A stretch of DNA of 44,837 nt from Burkholderiales bacterium (GCA_017307915.1 JAFKGG010000377.1:1-44837); one strand, 5' to 3'; shown: positions 26,601 through 37,853, counted from the first letter of the stretch. A program made the numbers and translations. Notes: a model not told the origin generated them from the sequence alone.

Positions 26601-27354
26601 TGCCCTGGAACACCTGCGCGTCGGTCAGCCCGCCATTGGACTGCATGAACTGCAGCCGCACGCCGTTCAGCGAAGCCGCCACGCGCTCGACATAACGGCG
26701 CAGCACCGGCGACAGATACGCATCGACCACCGTGGTGTCGCCGCGCGCCACGAAACGGATCAGCGGCGATACCTGATGCGACACCGATATCTGCGTGAAG
26801 CCGATGCCGCGCGCGATCGCCGCCACGCGCTGCTCGTGATCGGTGTAGCGATAACCATGCATCAGCACGATGGCCACCGCGCGCAACCCCGCATCGAAGG
26901 CACGCTCGAGCGCCGCGCGCGTGGCCGCTTCATCCAGCGGCCGTACGACGCTGCCGTCGGCCCCCAAGCGCTCGTCGACCTCGATCACGTCGCGATACAG
27001 CAGCTCGGGCAGCACGATGTGACGCTCGAACAGCTTCGGCCGGTTCTGATAAGCGATACGCAAGGCATCGCGAAAGCCGCGCGTCACGGCCAGCACCAGC
27101 GGCTCGCCCTTGCGTTCGAGCAGCGCATTGGTGGCCACCGTGGTGCCCATCTTCACGACCTCGACCTGCGCGGCGTCGATCGGCTGGCCGGCTTGCAGAC
27201 CGAGCAGCCGGCGAATGCCTTCGACGGCGGCGTCTTCGTAATGGCCGGGGTTTTCCGACAGCAGCTTGGCCGTGCTCAGCGTGCCGTCGGGCCGGCGCGC
27301 CACGATGTCGGTGAACGTGCCGCCGCGATCGATCCAGAATTGCCAACCCGCCAT
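23662..27354 (-). CDS. oplA: Fused 5-oxoprolinase (hydantoinase A/B family)
   Basis: The 1230-residue protein fuses HyuA- and HyuB-type domains. The HyuA half begins '[20 protein letters not shown]' and contains the nucleotide-binding blocks '[13 protein letters not shown]', '[14 protein letters not shown]' and '[20 protein letters not shown]'. The HyuB half begins near residue 700 ('[18 protein letters not shown]') and holds '[20 protein letters not shown]' and the Gly-rich end '[12 protein letters not shown]'. Fused proteins of this size are usually ATP-dependent 5-oxoprolinases (5-oxo-L-proline to glutamate), though related enzymes act on other cyclic amides. It converges with the aryl-CoA operon, and nothing shows that the two are functionally linked. 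Confidence 0.9.
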   Translation of the reverse strand: MAGWQFWIDRGGTFTDIVARRPDGTLSTAKLLSENPGHYEDAAVEGIRRLLGLQAGQPIDAAQVEVVKMGTTVATNALLERKGEPLVLAVTRGFRDALRIAYQNRPKLFERHIVLPELLYRDVIEVDERLGADGSVVRPLDEAATRAALERAFDAGLRAVAIVLMHGYRYTDHEQRVAAIARGIGFTQISVSHQVSPLIRFVARGDTTVVDAYLSPVLRRYVERVAASLNGVRLQFMQSNGGLTDAQVFQGKDSILSGPAGGIVGMARVSSAAGFDRVIGFDMGGTSTDVSHHAGEFEREFDTLVAGVRMRAPMMSIHTVAAGGGSILHFDGARMRVGPDSAGADPGPACYRRGGPLTVTDANVMLGKIQPAFFPAVFGPRGDEPLDDAIVRQRFTELAARIAADTGRAMTPEAVAQGFVDIAVANMANAIKKISVQRGYDVTRYTLTTFGGAGGQHACGVADSLAMPRALAHPLAGVLSAYGMGLAEQTAMRERSIERRFDADGLIEVRRVLDELQAAACAELLAQGEAANALRVRWRVHLRYEGTDTALAVDFVEGAAAFDVAAAGDAAAGDAQATMRAAFEAAYRQRFAFLMPDRALVIESAVVEALGASGAGAELAAPAQRSGPLLPATHVRMHAQDRWHDTPLYRRDEMTAGDTIDGPAIVAEATATTVIEPGWRAQMSVRGDLVLQRHLPRPQRHAMGTDADPVMLEIFNNLFMSVAEQMGYRLQNTAHSVNIKERLDFSCAVFDADGALVANAPHMPVHLGSMGASVRAVIDAHAPGSADPLKPGEVYVLNDPYAGGTHLPDVTVITPVFDEAGREILFYVGSRGHHADVGGITPGSMPPDSRHIDDEGVLLTDFKLIEHGRLREAELRAALASARHPARKPEQNLADLRAQIAANEKGREELGKMVAQFGLDVVRAYMRHVQDNAEASVKRVIGALKNGEFALPLDNGATIRVRIDVDPARRRARIDFSGTSAQQPNNFNAPLAVTMAAVLYVFRTLVDDEIPMNAGCLKPLDVIVPEGSMLNPRHPAAVVAGNVETSMCITNCLYGALGVMASGPPTMSNFTFGNARNQYYETVSGGSGAGGVFDEHGRLIGGFDGTSVVQTHMTNSRLTDPEILEARFPVRLESYEIRAGSGGVGRWQGGDGGVRRVRFLETMTASILANGFIHPAFGAAGGGNGAPAAARVERGDGSVQHLRHADRAELAPGDVFVIETPGGGGFGSLQ
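25631..25660. repeat. Perfect 15-bp tandem duplication inside the oxoprolinase gene
   Basis: The unit GCATCGCCGGCCGCC occurs twice head to tail (25631-25645, 25646-25660). In frame it produces repeated GDAAA-type residues around position 570 of the protein, in an Ala-rich loop of the HyuA half. The length is a multiple of three, so the frame is kept. It looks like recent slippage and could vary between strains. Confidence 0.85.
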
Positions 27355-27401
27355 TGCGCCCTCGCCTTGCCTCGTTCGCCTTGCCCATCAGCCGCGCGGC
27401 G

Positions 27402-28043
27402 TCACGCACCCGACCGGGCGCGCCGCCACCACCACCGCAGACCCAGCAGCACCGCCACCACCGCGGCATAGATCAGCGGCTCGGCAAGATCATTCTTGCC
27501 CGCCTTGTGCCACCAATAGTGCAACACCCCCAGACATGCCACGGCATAGACCAACCGGTGCAAGCGCTGCCAGCGCCGGCCCAATCGCCGCATCGCTGCC
27601 TTCGTCGACGTGAGCGCCAGCGGCAGCATCAGCACGAAGGCCGTAAAGCCCGCGGTGATGAACGGCCGCTTGACGATGTCGGCCGCCATCGCCGGCACGT
27701 CGAACCATTGATCGAGCCAGATGTAGGTGGTGAAGTGCAGGCAGCCGTAGAAGAACGCATACAGCCCGAGCATGCGGCGCAACCGCAGCAGCCAGCTCCA
27801 ACCGAGCAGCCGGCGCAGCGGCGTCACGGCCAGCGTCAGGCACAGCATCACCAATGTCCAGGTGCCGGTGGAACGCGTGACGAATTCGATCGGGTTGGCG
27901 CTCAGGCCGTCGGTGAAGCCTAACCACACCAGGCGCGCCAAAGGCAGCAGCGCTGCGATGAAAGCCGCCGCCCGCGCGGCGTTGACGGCAGCCGCGGGAG
28001 GATCGGCGAACGACGCAGCGCGTTGCAATGAACTGCCCGGCAC
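27402..28043 (-). CDS. msrQ: Heme-binding membrane subunit MsrQ
   Basis: The 213-residue inner-membrane protein has about six hydrophobic helices of the ferric-reductase-like fold and supplies electrons to MsrP for repair of periplasmic methionine sulfoxide. Heme-ligand histidines are likely those in 'FFYGCLHFTTYIWLD', 'WQRLHRLVYAVACLGVLHYW'. It starts at a GTG (28043), 12 bases after the msrP stop, so the two form an operon. Length and motifs match YedZ/MsrQ. Confidence 0.93.
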   Translation of the reverse strand: MPGSSLQRAASFADPPAAAVNAARAAAFIAALLPLARLVWLGFTDGLSANPIEFVTRSTGTWTLVMLCLTLAVTPLRRLLGWSWLLRLRRMLGLYAFFYGCLHFTTYIWLDQWFDVPAMAADIVKRPFITAGFTAFVLMLPLALTSTKAAMRRLGRRWQRLHRLVYAVACLGVLHYWWHKAGKNDLAEPLIYAAVVAVLLGLRWWWRRARSGA

Positions 28044-28055
28044 GCGCCGCCGGTG

Positions 28056-29039
28056 TCAGTAGTTCTTGACCAGGTCCATGCCCGCGTACAGCGAGGCGAC
28101 CTGTTCGGCATAGCCGTTGAACGGCAGCGTCTTGCGCTTGCGCTGCAGGAAGCCGTCTTCGCCGATGCGCCGCTCGGTGGCCTGCGACCAGCGGGGATGG
28201 GCCACGTCGGGATTCACGTTCGAATAGAAGCCGTATTCGTGCGGCGCCGCGCGGCGCCAGCTCGTCATCGGCTGCTGCTCGGTGAAGCGGATCTTGACCA
28301 GCGACTTGCCGCTCTTGAAGCCGTATTTCCACGGCACGACGATGCGCACCGGCGCACCGTTCTGGTTCGGCAGCGCTTCGCCGTACAGGCCCATCGTGAG
28401 CAGCGTCAGCGGGTTCGCGGCTTCATCGATGCGCAGCCCTTCGATGTACGGCCAGGCCAGCACCGACGAGCGGATGCCGGGCATCTGCCCGCGATCGGCC
28501 AGCGTCACGAACTCGACGTACTTGGCGTTGCCGGTGGGCTCGACGCGGCGCATCAGCTCGGCCAACGGATAACCGACCCACGGAATCACCATCGACCAGC
28601 CTTCGACGCAGCGCATCCGGTAGATGCGCTCTTCCAGCGGCGCCAGCTTGAGCAGCTCGTCGATGTCGAACACGCGCGGGCGCGCCACCGCGCCTTCCAC
28701 CGATACCGTCCATGGCCGCGGCCGCAGCGTCTTCGAATACGTCACCGGATCGTCTTTCTCGGTGCCGAATTCGTAGAAGTTGTTGTAGGTGGTGACGTCC
28801 TTGTACGACGTCGGTTTTTCCATCGTCGACAGCGTGCTGGGCCGCGTCTGCAGCTTGCCGCCCGCGGCGGGCACCGTTGCCCGCGAGGCGCTGCTCTGCG
28901 CATGAGCGCTGCCCGCCATCGACCAGTAAGCGAGACCGGCCGCAGCGGCCTGCAGCACGGTACGACGATTCTGGTACAGGCGCCGAGGCGTGATTTCCGA
29001 GGGAAGGGGCTCGTGGCGGATGCGACTGCGCAGCAGCAT
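28056..29039 (-). CDS. msrP: Periplasmic methionine-sulfoxide reductase MsrP (molybdopterin subunit)
   Basis: The 327-residue enzyme of the sulfite-oxidase fold reduces protein-bound methionine sulfoxide in the periplasm. A Tat-type signal is seen at '[16 protein letters not shown]', with the SAHA-type cleavage site after it. The molybdenum-ligand cysteine is Cys144 in '[17 protein letters not shown]'. Other family blocks are '[11 protein letters not shown]' and '[18 protein letters not shown]'. I chose the ATG at 29039, preceded by GAGGAAC; an upstream ATG at 29093 gives an atypical basic leader. Confidence 0.95.
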   Translation of the reverse strand: MLLRSRIRHEPLPSEITPRRLYQNRRTVLQAAAAGLAYWSMAGSAHAQSSASRATVPAAGGKLQTRPSTLSTMEKPTSYKDVTTYNNFYEFGTEKDDPVTYSKTLRPRPWTVSVEGAVARPRVFDIDELLKLAPLEERIYRMRCVEGWSMVIPWVGYPLAELMRRVEPTGNAKYVEFVTLADRGQMPGIRSSVLAWPYIEGLRIDEAANPLTLLTMGLYGEALPNQNGAPVRIVVPWKYGFKSGKSLVKIRFTEQQPMTSWRRAAPHEYGFYSNVNPDVAHPRWSQATERRIGEDGFLQRKRKTLPFNGYAEQVASLYAGMDLVKNY

Positions 29040-29163
29040 GGCGGTTCCTCTTCGGCGTGGGTCGACCGCCGAGAACGCTACCTTACTCTGCACGCCGGCG
29101 CCGCGCGGCCGCCGGCCCGACAGACGTCGTGACTACCAGGGTCGGCCGGGCCGAGTCATGCCT

Positions 29164-29802
29164 TCAACGCAGGCCGGCGATGTAATCGGCAACCGCCTTG
29201 ATCTCGCGATCGGACAAGCGATCGGCAACCGCCGCCATCTGCGGGCTGTTCTTACGCCCACCCTGGCGGAACGCCACCAGTTGCGATTCGGTGTACTCGG
29301 CGAACTGGCCGTGCAGGCGCGGATACTGGGCCGGAATGCCGGCACCGGTGGGGCTGTGGCAGCCGGCGCAGGCCGGCACGCCTTTGGCGGCGATACCGGA
29401 GCGGTAGATCTTCTGGCCCAGCTCGACCGTGTCCTTGTTGCGCGCGGCGGCAGGCTTGAGCTTTTGCGCGGCAAAATGCGCCGACACGTTGCGCACGTCT
29501 TCAGCCGACAACTGCTGCGCAAAGGCGGCCATGATCGGACTGGGGCGCTGGGCTTCCTTGGCGCCTTCCTTGGGTTTGAAGTCGGTGAGCTGCTTGGCCA
29601 GGTAATCGGCGTGCTGCGCGGCCAGCTTGGGGTTGGCCGGCGTCGCGCTGTTGCCGTCGGCCGCATGACAGGCGGCACAGACGTCTTGAGCGATCTTCGC
29701 CCCTTTGTTCGGATCGACCTTCGCGGGCGCCTGCGCGAGCGCGGCACCCGCCGGCAGGAACAATGACACGAGAACGATGGCCAGCGGCTTGGTTCGGAGC
29801 AT
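29164..29802 (-). CDS. Diheme cytochrome c4
   Basis: The 212-residue periplasmic protein has a signal peptide ending near 'ALAQA' (about residue 24) and two c-type heme sites: CAACH at residues 42-46 and CAGCH at 145-149, each in one half of a duplicated monoheme domain. Methionine axial ligands are likely in 'PSPIMAAFAQQLSAED' and 'NSPQMAAVADRLSD'. Cytochrome c4 carries electrons from the bc1 complex to terminal oxidases. The start is at 29802; the open frame further upstream crosses the divergent promoter. Gene order cytochrome c4 / engB / hemB is conserved in related genera. Confidence 0.93.
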   Translation of the reverse strand: MLRTKPLAIVLVSLFLPAGAALAQAPAKVDPNKGAKIAQDVCAACHAADGNSATPANPKLAAQHADYLAKQLTDFKPKEGAKEAQRPSPIMAAFAQQLSAEDVRNVSAHFAAQKLKPAAARNKDTVELGQKIYRSGIAAKGVPACAGCHSPTGAGIPAQYPRLHGQFAEYTESQLVAFRQGGRKNSPQMAAVADRLSDREIKAVADYIAGLR

Positions 29803-29855
29803 GACAGACCCAGAAAGGAACGACGGACGCGACAGGCGCCCGATACAAACATCAG

Positions 29856-29865
29856 ATTGTACAAT
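29856..29865. promoter_or_regulatory. Palindromic -10 shared by divergent cytochrome c4 and engB promoters
   Basis: ATTGTACAAT is a perfect 10-bp palindrome. TACAAT reads as a -10 on both strands (29860-29865 rightward, 29861-29856 leftward), so polymerase could start either way but not both at once. Neither side has a convincing -35 at the right spacing, so the call rests on the -10 and its place midway between the genes. Confidence 0.45.
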
Positions 29866-29867
29866 AG

Positions 29868-31613
<1,746 letters not shown>

Positions 31614-31628
31614 AGCGGTGAACCCACC

Positions 31629-32747
31629 GTGGAATTCGTAATCGTTTCCCCGGACGCCGCACGCGCGGCGTCCGAGCCGCCCGGCAAACTGCCGGCGCAC
31701 GGCTTCGTCTGGTGCGATTGCGTCTATGAGGACGGCCGCGCCTGGGTCGAGCCGGTGCAGCGGCTGACCGGCATCACGGTGTTCGACGACCACCTGAGCG
31801 ATTCCGAAAACCCGAACCATCCCTCGTATTTCGATTCGACCAGCGATTACGAGATGATCGTGTTCCGCGGCCGGGCCGCGCCGGCCGACGACGTCGACCC
31901 AAACGACGTGATCCATGTGCGCACGCGACCGGCGGTGTTCTTCCTGTTGCCGGGCATGCTGGTCACCATCCGCTCGCCCGACAACCGCCAGATGGCCGCG
32001 CTGCGCGAGCGGCTGCTGGCCGCCGTGCGCAGCCGCAACCGCCTGCCCGAGCTGCCCGAAGAGCTGATGCTGCGCATCCTCAACGGCATGGTCGATCGTT
32101 ATCTCGACCTGCGCCAGCCGCTGTCCGAGCAGCTCGAACGGCGGCAGCGCGAGCTGCTCGATCCGCGCCGGCCGTTTCGCGATTGGTATGCGCTGCTGCA
32201 AAGCCGCCGCGAGACGCAGCGCCTGCAAGACCTGTGCGAAGAACAGCTCGACGCGATCCAGGAATGGCGCGACGAGCGCGCCGAACGCGCCGAGGCAGCC
32301 GGCTCCGACAAGGGCTTGCATCGATTGAGCGACGCGCTGCTGGTGCGCACCAGCGACGTCGTCGAGCACATCCATCGCGTGCTGAGCCACGCGCGCCGGC
32401 TCGAATCGTCGGTGGAAAGCGCGGTGCAGCTGCACTTCTCATCGACCGCGCACCGCACCAACGAATCGATGCGCACGCTGACCGCGATCACCGCGGTGTT
32501 CATGCCGCTGACGCTGATCACCGGCATTTTCGGCATGAACTTCGAGTTCATTCCGGGTTTGCACGCACAGCATGGGTTCTGGTGGTCGCTGGCAGTGATG
32601 GCGGTGATCGGCGGCGTGTTGCTGATCTATCTGCGCACGCGAGCGATGATCTCGACGGCTGCGCTGGTGGATCGCAAGGGACGCGTGGCGACGCGACGGC
32701 GCGGCAGCCACAAGCGCAGTACCGGCAGCGACGCGCAGGAATCCTAG
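31629..32747 (+). CDS. corA: CorA-family divalent cation transporter
   Basis: The 372-residue protein has a large cytoplasmic alpha/beta domain (about residues 1-160), a long helical stalk (about 165-290), then two transmembrane helices. The pore signature GMN is at residues 302-304 ('TGIFGMNFEFIPG'), between helix 1 ('TAITAVFMPLTLITGIF') and helix 2 ('WWSLAVMAVIGGVLLIYL'). A basic C-terminal tail follows. It starts at a GTG (31629), 15 bases after hemB, so engB-hemB-corA is one probable operon. Magnesium, cobalt or zinc could be the ion. The stop codon overlaps the stop of the opposite HAD gene. Confidence 0.9.
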   Translation: MEFVIVSPDAARAASEPPGKLPAHGFVWCDCVYEDGRAWVEPVQRLTGITVFDDHLSDSENPNHPSYFDSTSDYEMIVFRGRAAPADDVDPNDVIHVRTRPAVFFLLPGMLVTIRSPDNRQMAALRERLLAAVRSRNRLPELPEELMLRILNGMVDRYLDLRQPLSEQLERRQRELLDPRRPFRDWYALLQSRRETQRLQDLCEEQLDAIQEWRDERAERAEAAGSDKGLHRLSDALLVRTSDVVEHIHRVLSHARRLESSVESAVQLHFSSTAHRTNESMRTLTAITAVFMPLTLITGIFGMNFEFIPGLHAQHGFWWSLAVMAVIGGVLLIYLRTRAMISTAALVDRKGRVATRRRGSHKRSTGSDAQES

Positions 32748-33439
32748 GCGATCCGGCCGACGCTTAGCTCACCGCAAGCATCGACGCCGAACTCATCGAA
32801 CGAGTCGAAGCTCGCCGCCATCTCGCCTGCCATCAGGCGCGCACCGCCATAGCCGGCGCGATGCCACAGGAACGCCACGCCGCCGTGCCGCGCGCACAGC
32901 GCATCGACGTGCGTATCGCCGATCATCAGCGCCTGCTCGGGTCTTGCCCCCAGCGCCGCCAGCGCCATCTGCAAGGGCGCCGGATGCGGCTTGGCGGCAT
33001 GCGTGCTGTCGGCGCCGACGATTGCGCCGAAATGATCGAGCAGGCCGAAATGGCCGAGCATGCGCACCGCTTCGGGCTGCCGCTTGTTCGTGCAGATCGC
33101 CATGCGCACGCCCTGGCGCAATCGCTCGGCCAGAAACGGCATGACGCCGGGATAAGGTTGCGATTGCGGATACGCGCTGACCGCCAAGCGCTCGCGATAG
33201 GCCAGCATCACGCGCTCAGCCAGCGTCGACGGCAGCCCTCGGGCCCGCAGCAAGCCGCCGACGATCTCGCCGAAAGGGCTATGCAGGTCGGGCGAGCGCT
33301 CGCCGTCGAGCGGTTCGAGACCGCAATCCTGCAAAGCCAGGCTCAGCGTGCGGCCGATGTCGGCCGCCGAGTCGATCAAGGTGCCATCCAGGTCGAACAC
33401 CAGCACCGGATAGCTGCGAACCAGCGCGGCGATGCTCAT
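32744..33439 (-). CDS. HAD-family phosphatase, phosphoglycolate-phosphatase-like
   Basis: The 231-residue HAD hydrolase has motif I 'VFDLDGTLID' (nucleophile Asp16, acid/base Asp18), motif II Thr in 'MAICTNKRQ', Lys in 'HAAKPHP' (motif III), and motif IV 'MIGDTHVDA'. It resembles Gph/PGP-type enzymes with a helical cap. It is the last gene of the leftward operon and overlaps the esterase gene (ATGA), so it may dephosphorylate a product of the phosphonate/phosphate ester route rather than serve 2-phosphoglycolate. Its stop overlaps the corA stop in a CCTAGG palindrome. Confidence 0.87.
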   Translation of the reverse strand: MSIAALVRSYPVLVFDLDGTLIDSAADIGRTLSLALQDCGLEPLDGERSPDLHSPFGEIVGGLLRARGLPSTLAERVMLAYRERLAVSAYPQSQPYPGVMPFLAERLRQGVRMAICTNKRQPEAVRMLGHFGLLDHFGAIVGADSTHAAKPHPAPLQMALAALGARPEQALMIGDTHVDALCARHGGVAFLWHRAGYGGARLMAGEMAASFDSFDEFGVDACGELSVGRIA

Positions 33440-34974
33440 CGGCGTGAACGCAGCCCGTCGGGCGTCGCGGCATAGCCGGTCAGCGTGCGCTCGGCGTGCC
33501 GCAAGCGCCAGTCGAGCATCTTCTGCGCATAAGACAGCATGAGCGGCGCATGCTCGGCGCTGCGCGACAGGTCGACGAACTGCGCGGGATCACGCCTGAT
33601 GTCGAAGAACAGCGGCGGCAGCGCGGCGAAGTGCACGTATTTGTAGTGCTCGTCTTGCACCACGGCCAGCGAGCATTCATCCATCTTCAAGCCCAGCGAT
33701 GATTCAGGCGCCGAATAGTACAGGTCGCGGAAATCGTATTCGTAATGCACTTCGGTGCGCCAATCCTCAGGTGTCGCGCCCTCGCGCAGGAACGGCAACA
33801 GCGAGCGGCCATCGCCAGCGCGCGGCGCCTGCAAACCGAGCCAGTCGAGCAGCGTAGGCATCGTGTCGACGCATTCGGTGAACGCCTGCACCACCGAGCC
33901 GCGCGTGCGGTCGGCTGCGCGCGACGGATCGCGCACGATCATGGGAATGTGGAAACTCTCGTCGAAGTAGCCGATCTTGCCCAGCAGATGATGATCGCCC
34001 AACTGCTCGCCGTGGTCGCTGGTCAGCACGATCAGCGTATCGTCCCACTGGCCGGTGTCTTTCAGGAACTGAAACACGCGGCCGAGCTGATCTTCGACCT
34101 CGCTCATCAATCCGTAGTAGGTGGCACGCATCTGCCGCACCTCGGCATCGTCCATCTCGCAAGCCCGACCGCGCCCGTTCTGAAAGAAACTCTTGCGCTC
34201 GATGTGCTCGACGTAAAAGCGCAGCAGCGGATGCTGCGCGGCCTCGGCCTGCGCTGAGGCCGCGCGCACCGGCGAGGGGCACTGCGCCGGGTCGTACATG
34301 TCGTGGTACGGCGCAGGAGCCGAAAACGGCGGGTGCGGTCGCCAGTAGCCCAGATGCAAAAACCACGGCTTGCGCTGCACGCCGCGCAGATATTCAAGAC
34401 CGCGATCGGTGAACCAAGTGGTGTCCGACAGCGCCGCCGGTACCCGGCTGGGCCAGCGCGTGGCGCCGGGTTCGTCATAAGCCGACTGCGGCAACCAGAT
34501 GTCCCACGGATTGTCGGGCAGCCGGCAGCCCTGCGACACCAGCCACGCAAAATAGGCCTCCATCTTCAGCCCCCACGAACCCACCGGCCGCCAGCCTTCC
34601 ATGTCGGCACCCAGCACCTTGAAGCGCGGATCTTCGGCCGGGTTCACGCGCGGATCGGGCGTGGTGGTCGTATAGCCGACCAGCGCCGGCTCGTAGCCGG
34701 CCTTGCGCACCTCGAAGGCGATATTGGTGTGGCGCGCATCCAGCGGAATCGTGTTCTGCACGGCGCGGTGATTCATCATGTACAGGCCGGTCAGCAGGCT
34801 GGCGCGGCCCGGTCCGCAGGGCACCGCCTGCGCGTAATGCCGCGCGAAGGTGACGCCTTCGGCGGCCAGCGCGGCGATGTTCGGCGTGCGGATCACCGGG
34901 TGGCCCAGCATCGGCAGCGTGTCGCCGCGCCACTGGTCGACGACGATCAGCAGAACGTTCTTCTTGTTGGACAT
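33436..34974 (-). CDS. pehA: Phosphonate monoester hydrolase / arylsulfatase-type enzyme (formylglycine-dependent)
   Basis: The 512-residue alkaline-phosphatase-superfamily enzyme has the modification motif CGPGR (Cys53, expected to become formylglycine) in 'VPCGPGRASLLTGLYMMNHR', the metal site Asp13 in 'IVVDQWRGD', and Asp-His in 'LTSDHGEQLGDHHLLGKIGY'. The overall sequence closely recalls rhizobial and Burkholderia phosphonate monoester hydrolases ('RAVQNTIPLD', 'VGYTTTTPDPR', 'VHYEYDFRDLYYS'), which also cleave phosphodiesters and sulfates. The start at 34974 (MSNKKNVLL) matches that family. It is embedded in an ABC-importer operon, suggesting hydrolysis of an imported ester. No signal peptide is seen. 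Confidence 0.85.
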   Translation of the reverse strand: MSNKKNVLLIVVDQWRGDTLPMLGHPVIRTPNIAALAAEGVTFARHYAQAVPCGPGRASLLTGLYMMNHRAVQNTIPLDARHTNIAFEVRKAGYEPALVGYTTTTPDPRVNPAEDPRFKVLGADMEGWRPVGSWGLKMEAYFAWLVSQGCRLPDNPWDIWLPQSAYDEPGATRWPSRVPAALSDTTWFTDRGLEYLRGVQRKPWFLHLGYWRPHPPFSAPAPYHDMYDPAQCPSPVRAASAQAEAAQHPLLRFYVEHIERKSFFQNGRGRACEMDDAEVRQMRATYYGLMSEVEDQLGRVFQFLKDTGQWDDTLIVLTSDHGEQLGDHHLLGKIGYFDESFHIPMIVRDPSRAADRTRGSVVQAFTECVDTMPTLLDWLGLQAPRAGDGRSLLPFLREGATPEDWRTEVHYEYDFRDLYYSAPESSLGLKMDECSLAVVQDEHYKYVHFAALPPLFFDIRRDPAQFVDLSRSAEHAPLMLSYAQKMLDWRLRHAERTLTGYAATPDGLRSRR

Positions 34975-35006
34975 GGGCTTGGGGTGCTCGATGGATGTGG
35001 AAGAAA

Positions 35007-35915
35007 TCAACGCAGCGTCGGGTCGAGCCGGTCACGCAACCAGTCGCCGACGATGCTGACCGAAAACGTCGTCAGCACGATCACCAGGCTGGGCGCCAGC
35101 AGCAGCCATGGCGCCGACTGCAGGTATTCGCGGCCGTAGCCGACCATGTTGCCCAGGCTGGTCATCGGCCGCTGCACACCAAGCCCGAGGAAAGACAGGC
35201 CCGACTCCAGCAGAATGATCTCGGGAAAGGTCAGCGTGACGCTGACGATCAGCGTGCTGGCGATGTTCGGCAGCACGTGCAGCGCATAGACGCGCAGCGG
35301 CGACGCGCCGATGTCGGTCACCGCCGCCGCATAACCTTGTTCATTGGCCGCGATGGTCAGGCCGCGCGCAATCCTGGCCGCGCGCTCCCAGCCGTGCAGG
35401 CCCATCAGCGCGATGAACAAGGTCAATGTGTTTCCAAAGAACGCCAGCACCGCCAGCGCAATGATCATGAACGGCATCGAGGCCTGGAAATCGACCAGCG
35501 TCAGCACCACCTGCTCGACCCAACCGCGAAAGTGCGCCGCCAGCATGCCCAACGTCACGCCGACGATCGCCGACAGCACGGTGCCCAGGAACGCCACCAG
35601 CAAACTGATGCGCACCCCGTGCATCAGCCGCGACAGCACGTCGCGGCCCAGTTCGTCGGTCCCCAGCCAATGCGCGGCGTCGCCGCCCGCAAAGGCCGGC
35701 GGCGACAGGCGCGCCAGCAGGTCCATCTGGCTGTAGCCGTACGGCGCGATCACGTCGGCCAGCGCGGCAACGGCCAGCATCAGCGCGATCCAGGCCAGGC
35801 ACAGCATCACCAGCGGCGGATACGCGCGCAGCAGGCGGACCATGCGTACGCGCAAGGGCGCGGAATGCCGATCGCGCGCATCGGCAGGGGGTGAGCCGGT
35901 AGAAACGGCGCTCAT
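35007..35915 (-). CDS. ABC importer permease, DppC/OppC type
   Basis: The 302-residue permease has an N-terminal OppC-type region (one transmembrane helix, 'LADVIAPYGYSQMDLLARLS', 'HWLGTDELGRDVLSRLMHG') and five more helices. The ATPase-contact EAA loop lies in 'AAAVTDIGASPLRVYALHVL' and the family end 'GLGVQRPMTSLGNMV' is present. It follows the DppB-type gene by 30 bases and precedes the esterase by 32 bases, so all belong to one transcript. The substrate is not readable from the permease. Confidence 0.92.
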   Translation of the reverse strand: MSAVSTGSPPADARDRHSAPLRVRMVRLLRAYPPLVMLCLAWIALMLAVAALADVIAPYGYSQMDLLARLSPPAFAGGDAAHWLGTDELGRDVLSRLMHGVRISLLVAFLGTVLSAIVGVTLGMLAAHFRGWVEQVVLTLVDFQASMPFMIIALAVLAFFGNTLTLFIALMGLHGWERAARIARGLTIAANEQGYAAAVTDIGASPLRVYALHVLPNIASTLIVSVTLTFPEIILLESGLSFLGLGVQRPMTSLGNMVGYGREYLQSAPWLLLAPSLVIVLTTFSVSIVGDWLRDRLDPTLR

Positions 35916-35945
35916 CTCGATTCTTCCTTCTCCCGGCTCACTGCT

Positions 35946-36884
35946 TCACGCCCCCGCCTCGGCACGCTGCCCATGGCGCAGCCGCGGATCGATCCAGCCA
36001 TACAGCACGTCGACCAGCAGATTCGACATCGTCATCGTCGCCGCGACCAGCAGCAGCAGGCTCTGCACGACGGCCAGATCGCGATTGGCCACCGCGGTGA
36101 CCAGCAGCCGCCCCACCCCGGGCCACGAGAACACGCTCTCGACCACCACCGCACCGGCGATCAGGCTGCCGACCATGAAGCCGATCACCGTCACGGTGGG
36201 AATCGCCGCGTTCGGCAGCGCATGGCGCCGCACCACCTCACGCCAGATCAGCCCCTTGGCCGAGGCGGTGCGGATGAACGGCTGGCCCAGCACTTCAAGC
36301 ATGGCCGAGCGCGTGAAGCGCGCCAGCACTGCGGCGCCGCCTAGGCTCAGCGTGGCCACCGGCAGGATCGCGTGGCGCCACGACGTGTTGCCACCGCTGG
36401 GCAGCCAGCCGAGCTGCACGGCGAAGATCAGCACCAGCACCAGGCCTAGCACGAAACTCGGAATGGTGTGCCCGGCCACCGACAGACTCATCACCGCGCG
36501 ATCGATCAGCGAATTGCGATGCAAGGCGGCATAGATACCGGCCGGCACGCCGATCACGATCTTCAGGAAGAAGGCCGGCAGCGTGATCGCCAGCGTCGCC
36601 GGAATGTGCCGCAGCACCAGCTCCATCGCCGGGCTGCGATCGCGCATCGAGTGGCCGAAGTTGCCTTGCAACAGGTTCTTGAAGAAGCCCACATACTGTT
36701 CCCACAGCGAAGCATCGAGCCCCCAGCTGCGCCGGAACGCTTCGAGCGCTTCCGGCGGCGCATCGGGCGACATGATCATCAGCGCCGGATCGCCCGACAG
36801 CCGCAGGATCACGAAGGCGAAGCTCAGCACCAGGAACACCGTGAGCAGCGTACGCAGCAGCCGCGCAAGCAGATAGCGGGACAT
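35946..36884 (-). CDS. ABC importer permease, DppB/OppB type
   Basis: The 312-residue permease begins with the characteristic 'MSRYLLARLLRTLLTVFLVL' helix and 'LSGDPALMIMS', followed by five further transmembrane helices. The EAA-type loop is in 'TASAKGLIWREVVRRHALPN'. It pairs with the DppC-type permease to form the channel. It starts 15 bases after the ATPase gene stop. Length and topology are normal for the family. Confidence 0.92.
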   Translation of the reverse strand: MSRYLLARLLRTLLTVFLVLSFAFVILRLSGDPALMIMSPDAPPEALEAFRRSWGLDASLWEQYVGFFKNLLQGNFGHSMRDRSPAMELVLRHIPATLAITLPAFFLKIVIGVPAGIYAALHRNSLIDRAVMSLSVAGHTIPSFVLGLVLVLIFAVQLGWLPSGGNTSWRHAILPVATLSLGGAAVLARFTRSAMLEVLGQPFIRTASAKGLIWREVVRRHALPNAAIPTVTVIGFMVGSLIAGAVVVESVFSWPGVGRLLVTAVANRDLAVVQSLLLLVAATMTMSNLLVDVLYGWIDPRLRHGQRAEAGA

Positions 36885-36899
36885 ATCAGGCGGTTACCG

Positions 36900-37853
36900 T
36901 CAGGACGAAGCCAGCAGATGACAAGCGGCCTTGCGGCCGCCGCCGATGTCGATCAGCGCCGGCGCCTGCTGCCGGCAGCGCGGATGAAAGCTGCAGCCGG
37001 CCGGCGCAGACAAGGGATTCGGCGGATCGCCCTGCAGCACGATGCGCTCGGCAGACTTGTCGCGCCACGGCGTGGGCACCGCCGACACCAGCGCCTGCGT
37101 ATACGGATGCGCCGGCCGCGACAGCAGTTCCTGCGGCGGCCCCTGCTCGACGATCCGGCCCAGATACATCACCGCCACCTCGTGACTGACGTGGCGCACC
37201 ACCTTCAGATCGTGGCTGATGAACAGGAAGGCGACGCCGTCGCGCTGCTGGATCTGCTGCAGCAGGTTGATCACCTGCGCCTGCACCGATACGTCCAGCG
37301 CCGACACCGGCTCGTCGCAGACCAGCAAGGCCGGCCCCAGGATCAAGGCACGCGCCAGCACCACGCGTTGGCGCTGCCCGCCGGAAAGCTCATGCGGATA
37401 GCGCTCGAACAGATGCCGCGGCAAACCCACCGAAGCCATCAGCTCGCGCGCCCGTTCGCGCCGCTCGGCGGGCAAGCCTTCGCCGAACACAGCCAGCGGC
37501 TCGCACACCTGTTCCAATGCGGTCAGGCGACGGTCGAGCGCACCCAGCGGATCCTGATACACCATCTGCATGCGCCGACGCAGCGCACGCCACTGCGCGT
37601 CGCGACGGCTCGACACCGGCTGGTCTTCGAACCGCACCGAGCCCGACGAAGGCGGCAACAGACCGAGCACCAGCCGCGCCGTGGTCGACTTGCCGCAGCC
37701 CGATTCGCCGACCAGCCCCAGCGTCTTGCCCTGCTCGATACGGAACGAGACGCCGTCAACCGCGCGCAGCGTCAGCGGCCGCGACCAGGGCCAGCTCGAT
37801 GAGCGCAGCGCGTAGCGCCGCGCCAGATCATCGACTGCCAGCAATGCGCTCAC
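36900..37853 (-). CDS. ABC importer ATPase, DppF/OppF type
   Basis: The 317-residue nucleotide-binding protein has Walker A '[13 protein letters not shown]', Q-loop 'MVYQDPLGALDRRL', ABC signature 'LSGGQRQRVVLARAL', Walker B 'LLVCDEPVSALD' and H-loop 'ISHDLKVV'. The C-terminal oligopeptide-transporter extension has the cysteine motif 'GCSFHPRC', which in the DppD/F family can bind a [4Fe-4S] cluster. Translation starts at a GTG (37853) overlapping the previous stop (GTGA). The much longer open frame upstream is a shadow of the neighbouring ATPase gene. Confidence 0.92.
   Translation of the reverse strand: MSALLAVDDLARRYALRSSSWPWSRPLTLRAVDGVSFRIEQGKTLGLVGESGCGKSTTARLVLGLLPPSSGSVRFEDQPVSSRRDAQWRALRRRMQMVYQDPLGALDRRLTALEQVCEPLAVFGEGLPAERRERARELMASVGLPRHLFERYPHELSGGQRQRVVLARALILGPALLVCDEPVSALDVSVQAQVINLLQQIQQRDGVAFLFISHDLKVVRHVSHEVAVMYLGRIVEQGPPQELLSRPAHPYTQALVSAVPTPWRDKSAERIVLQGDPPNPLSAPAGCSFHPRCRQQAPALIDIGGGRKAACHLLASS

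Noticed and set aside
24571-27471. 966-residue open frame opposite the oxoprolinase gene
   Set aside because: It is His/Arg/Gln-rich with no family motifs and lies wholly antisense to a well-supported gene; long antisense frames are expected in DNA of this GC content.
23649-28055. Oxoprolinase and MsrQ as part of the aryl-CoA system
   Set aside because: They are on the opposite strand with standard housekeeping or redox roles, and no shared promoter or overlap ties them to the operon.
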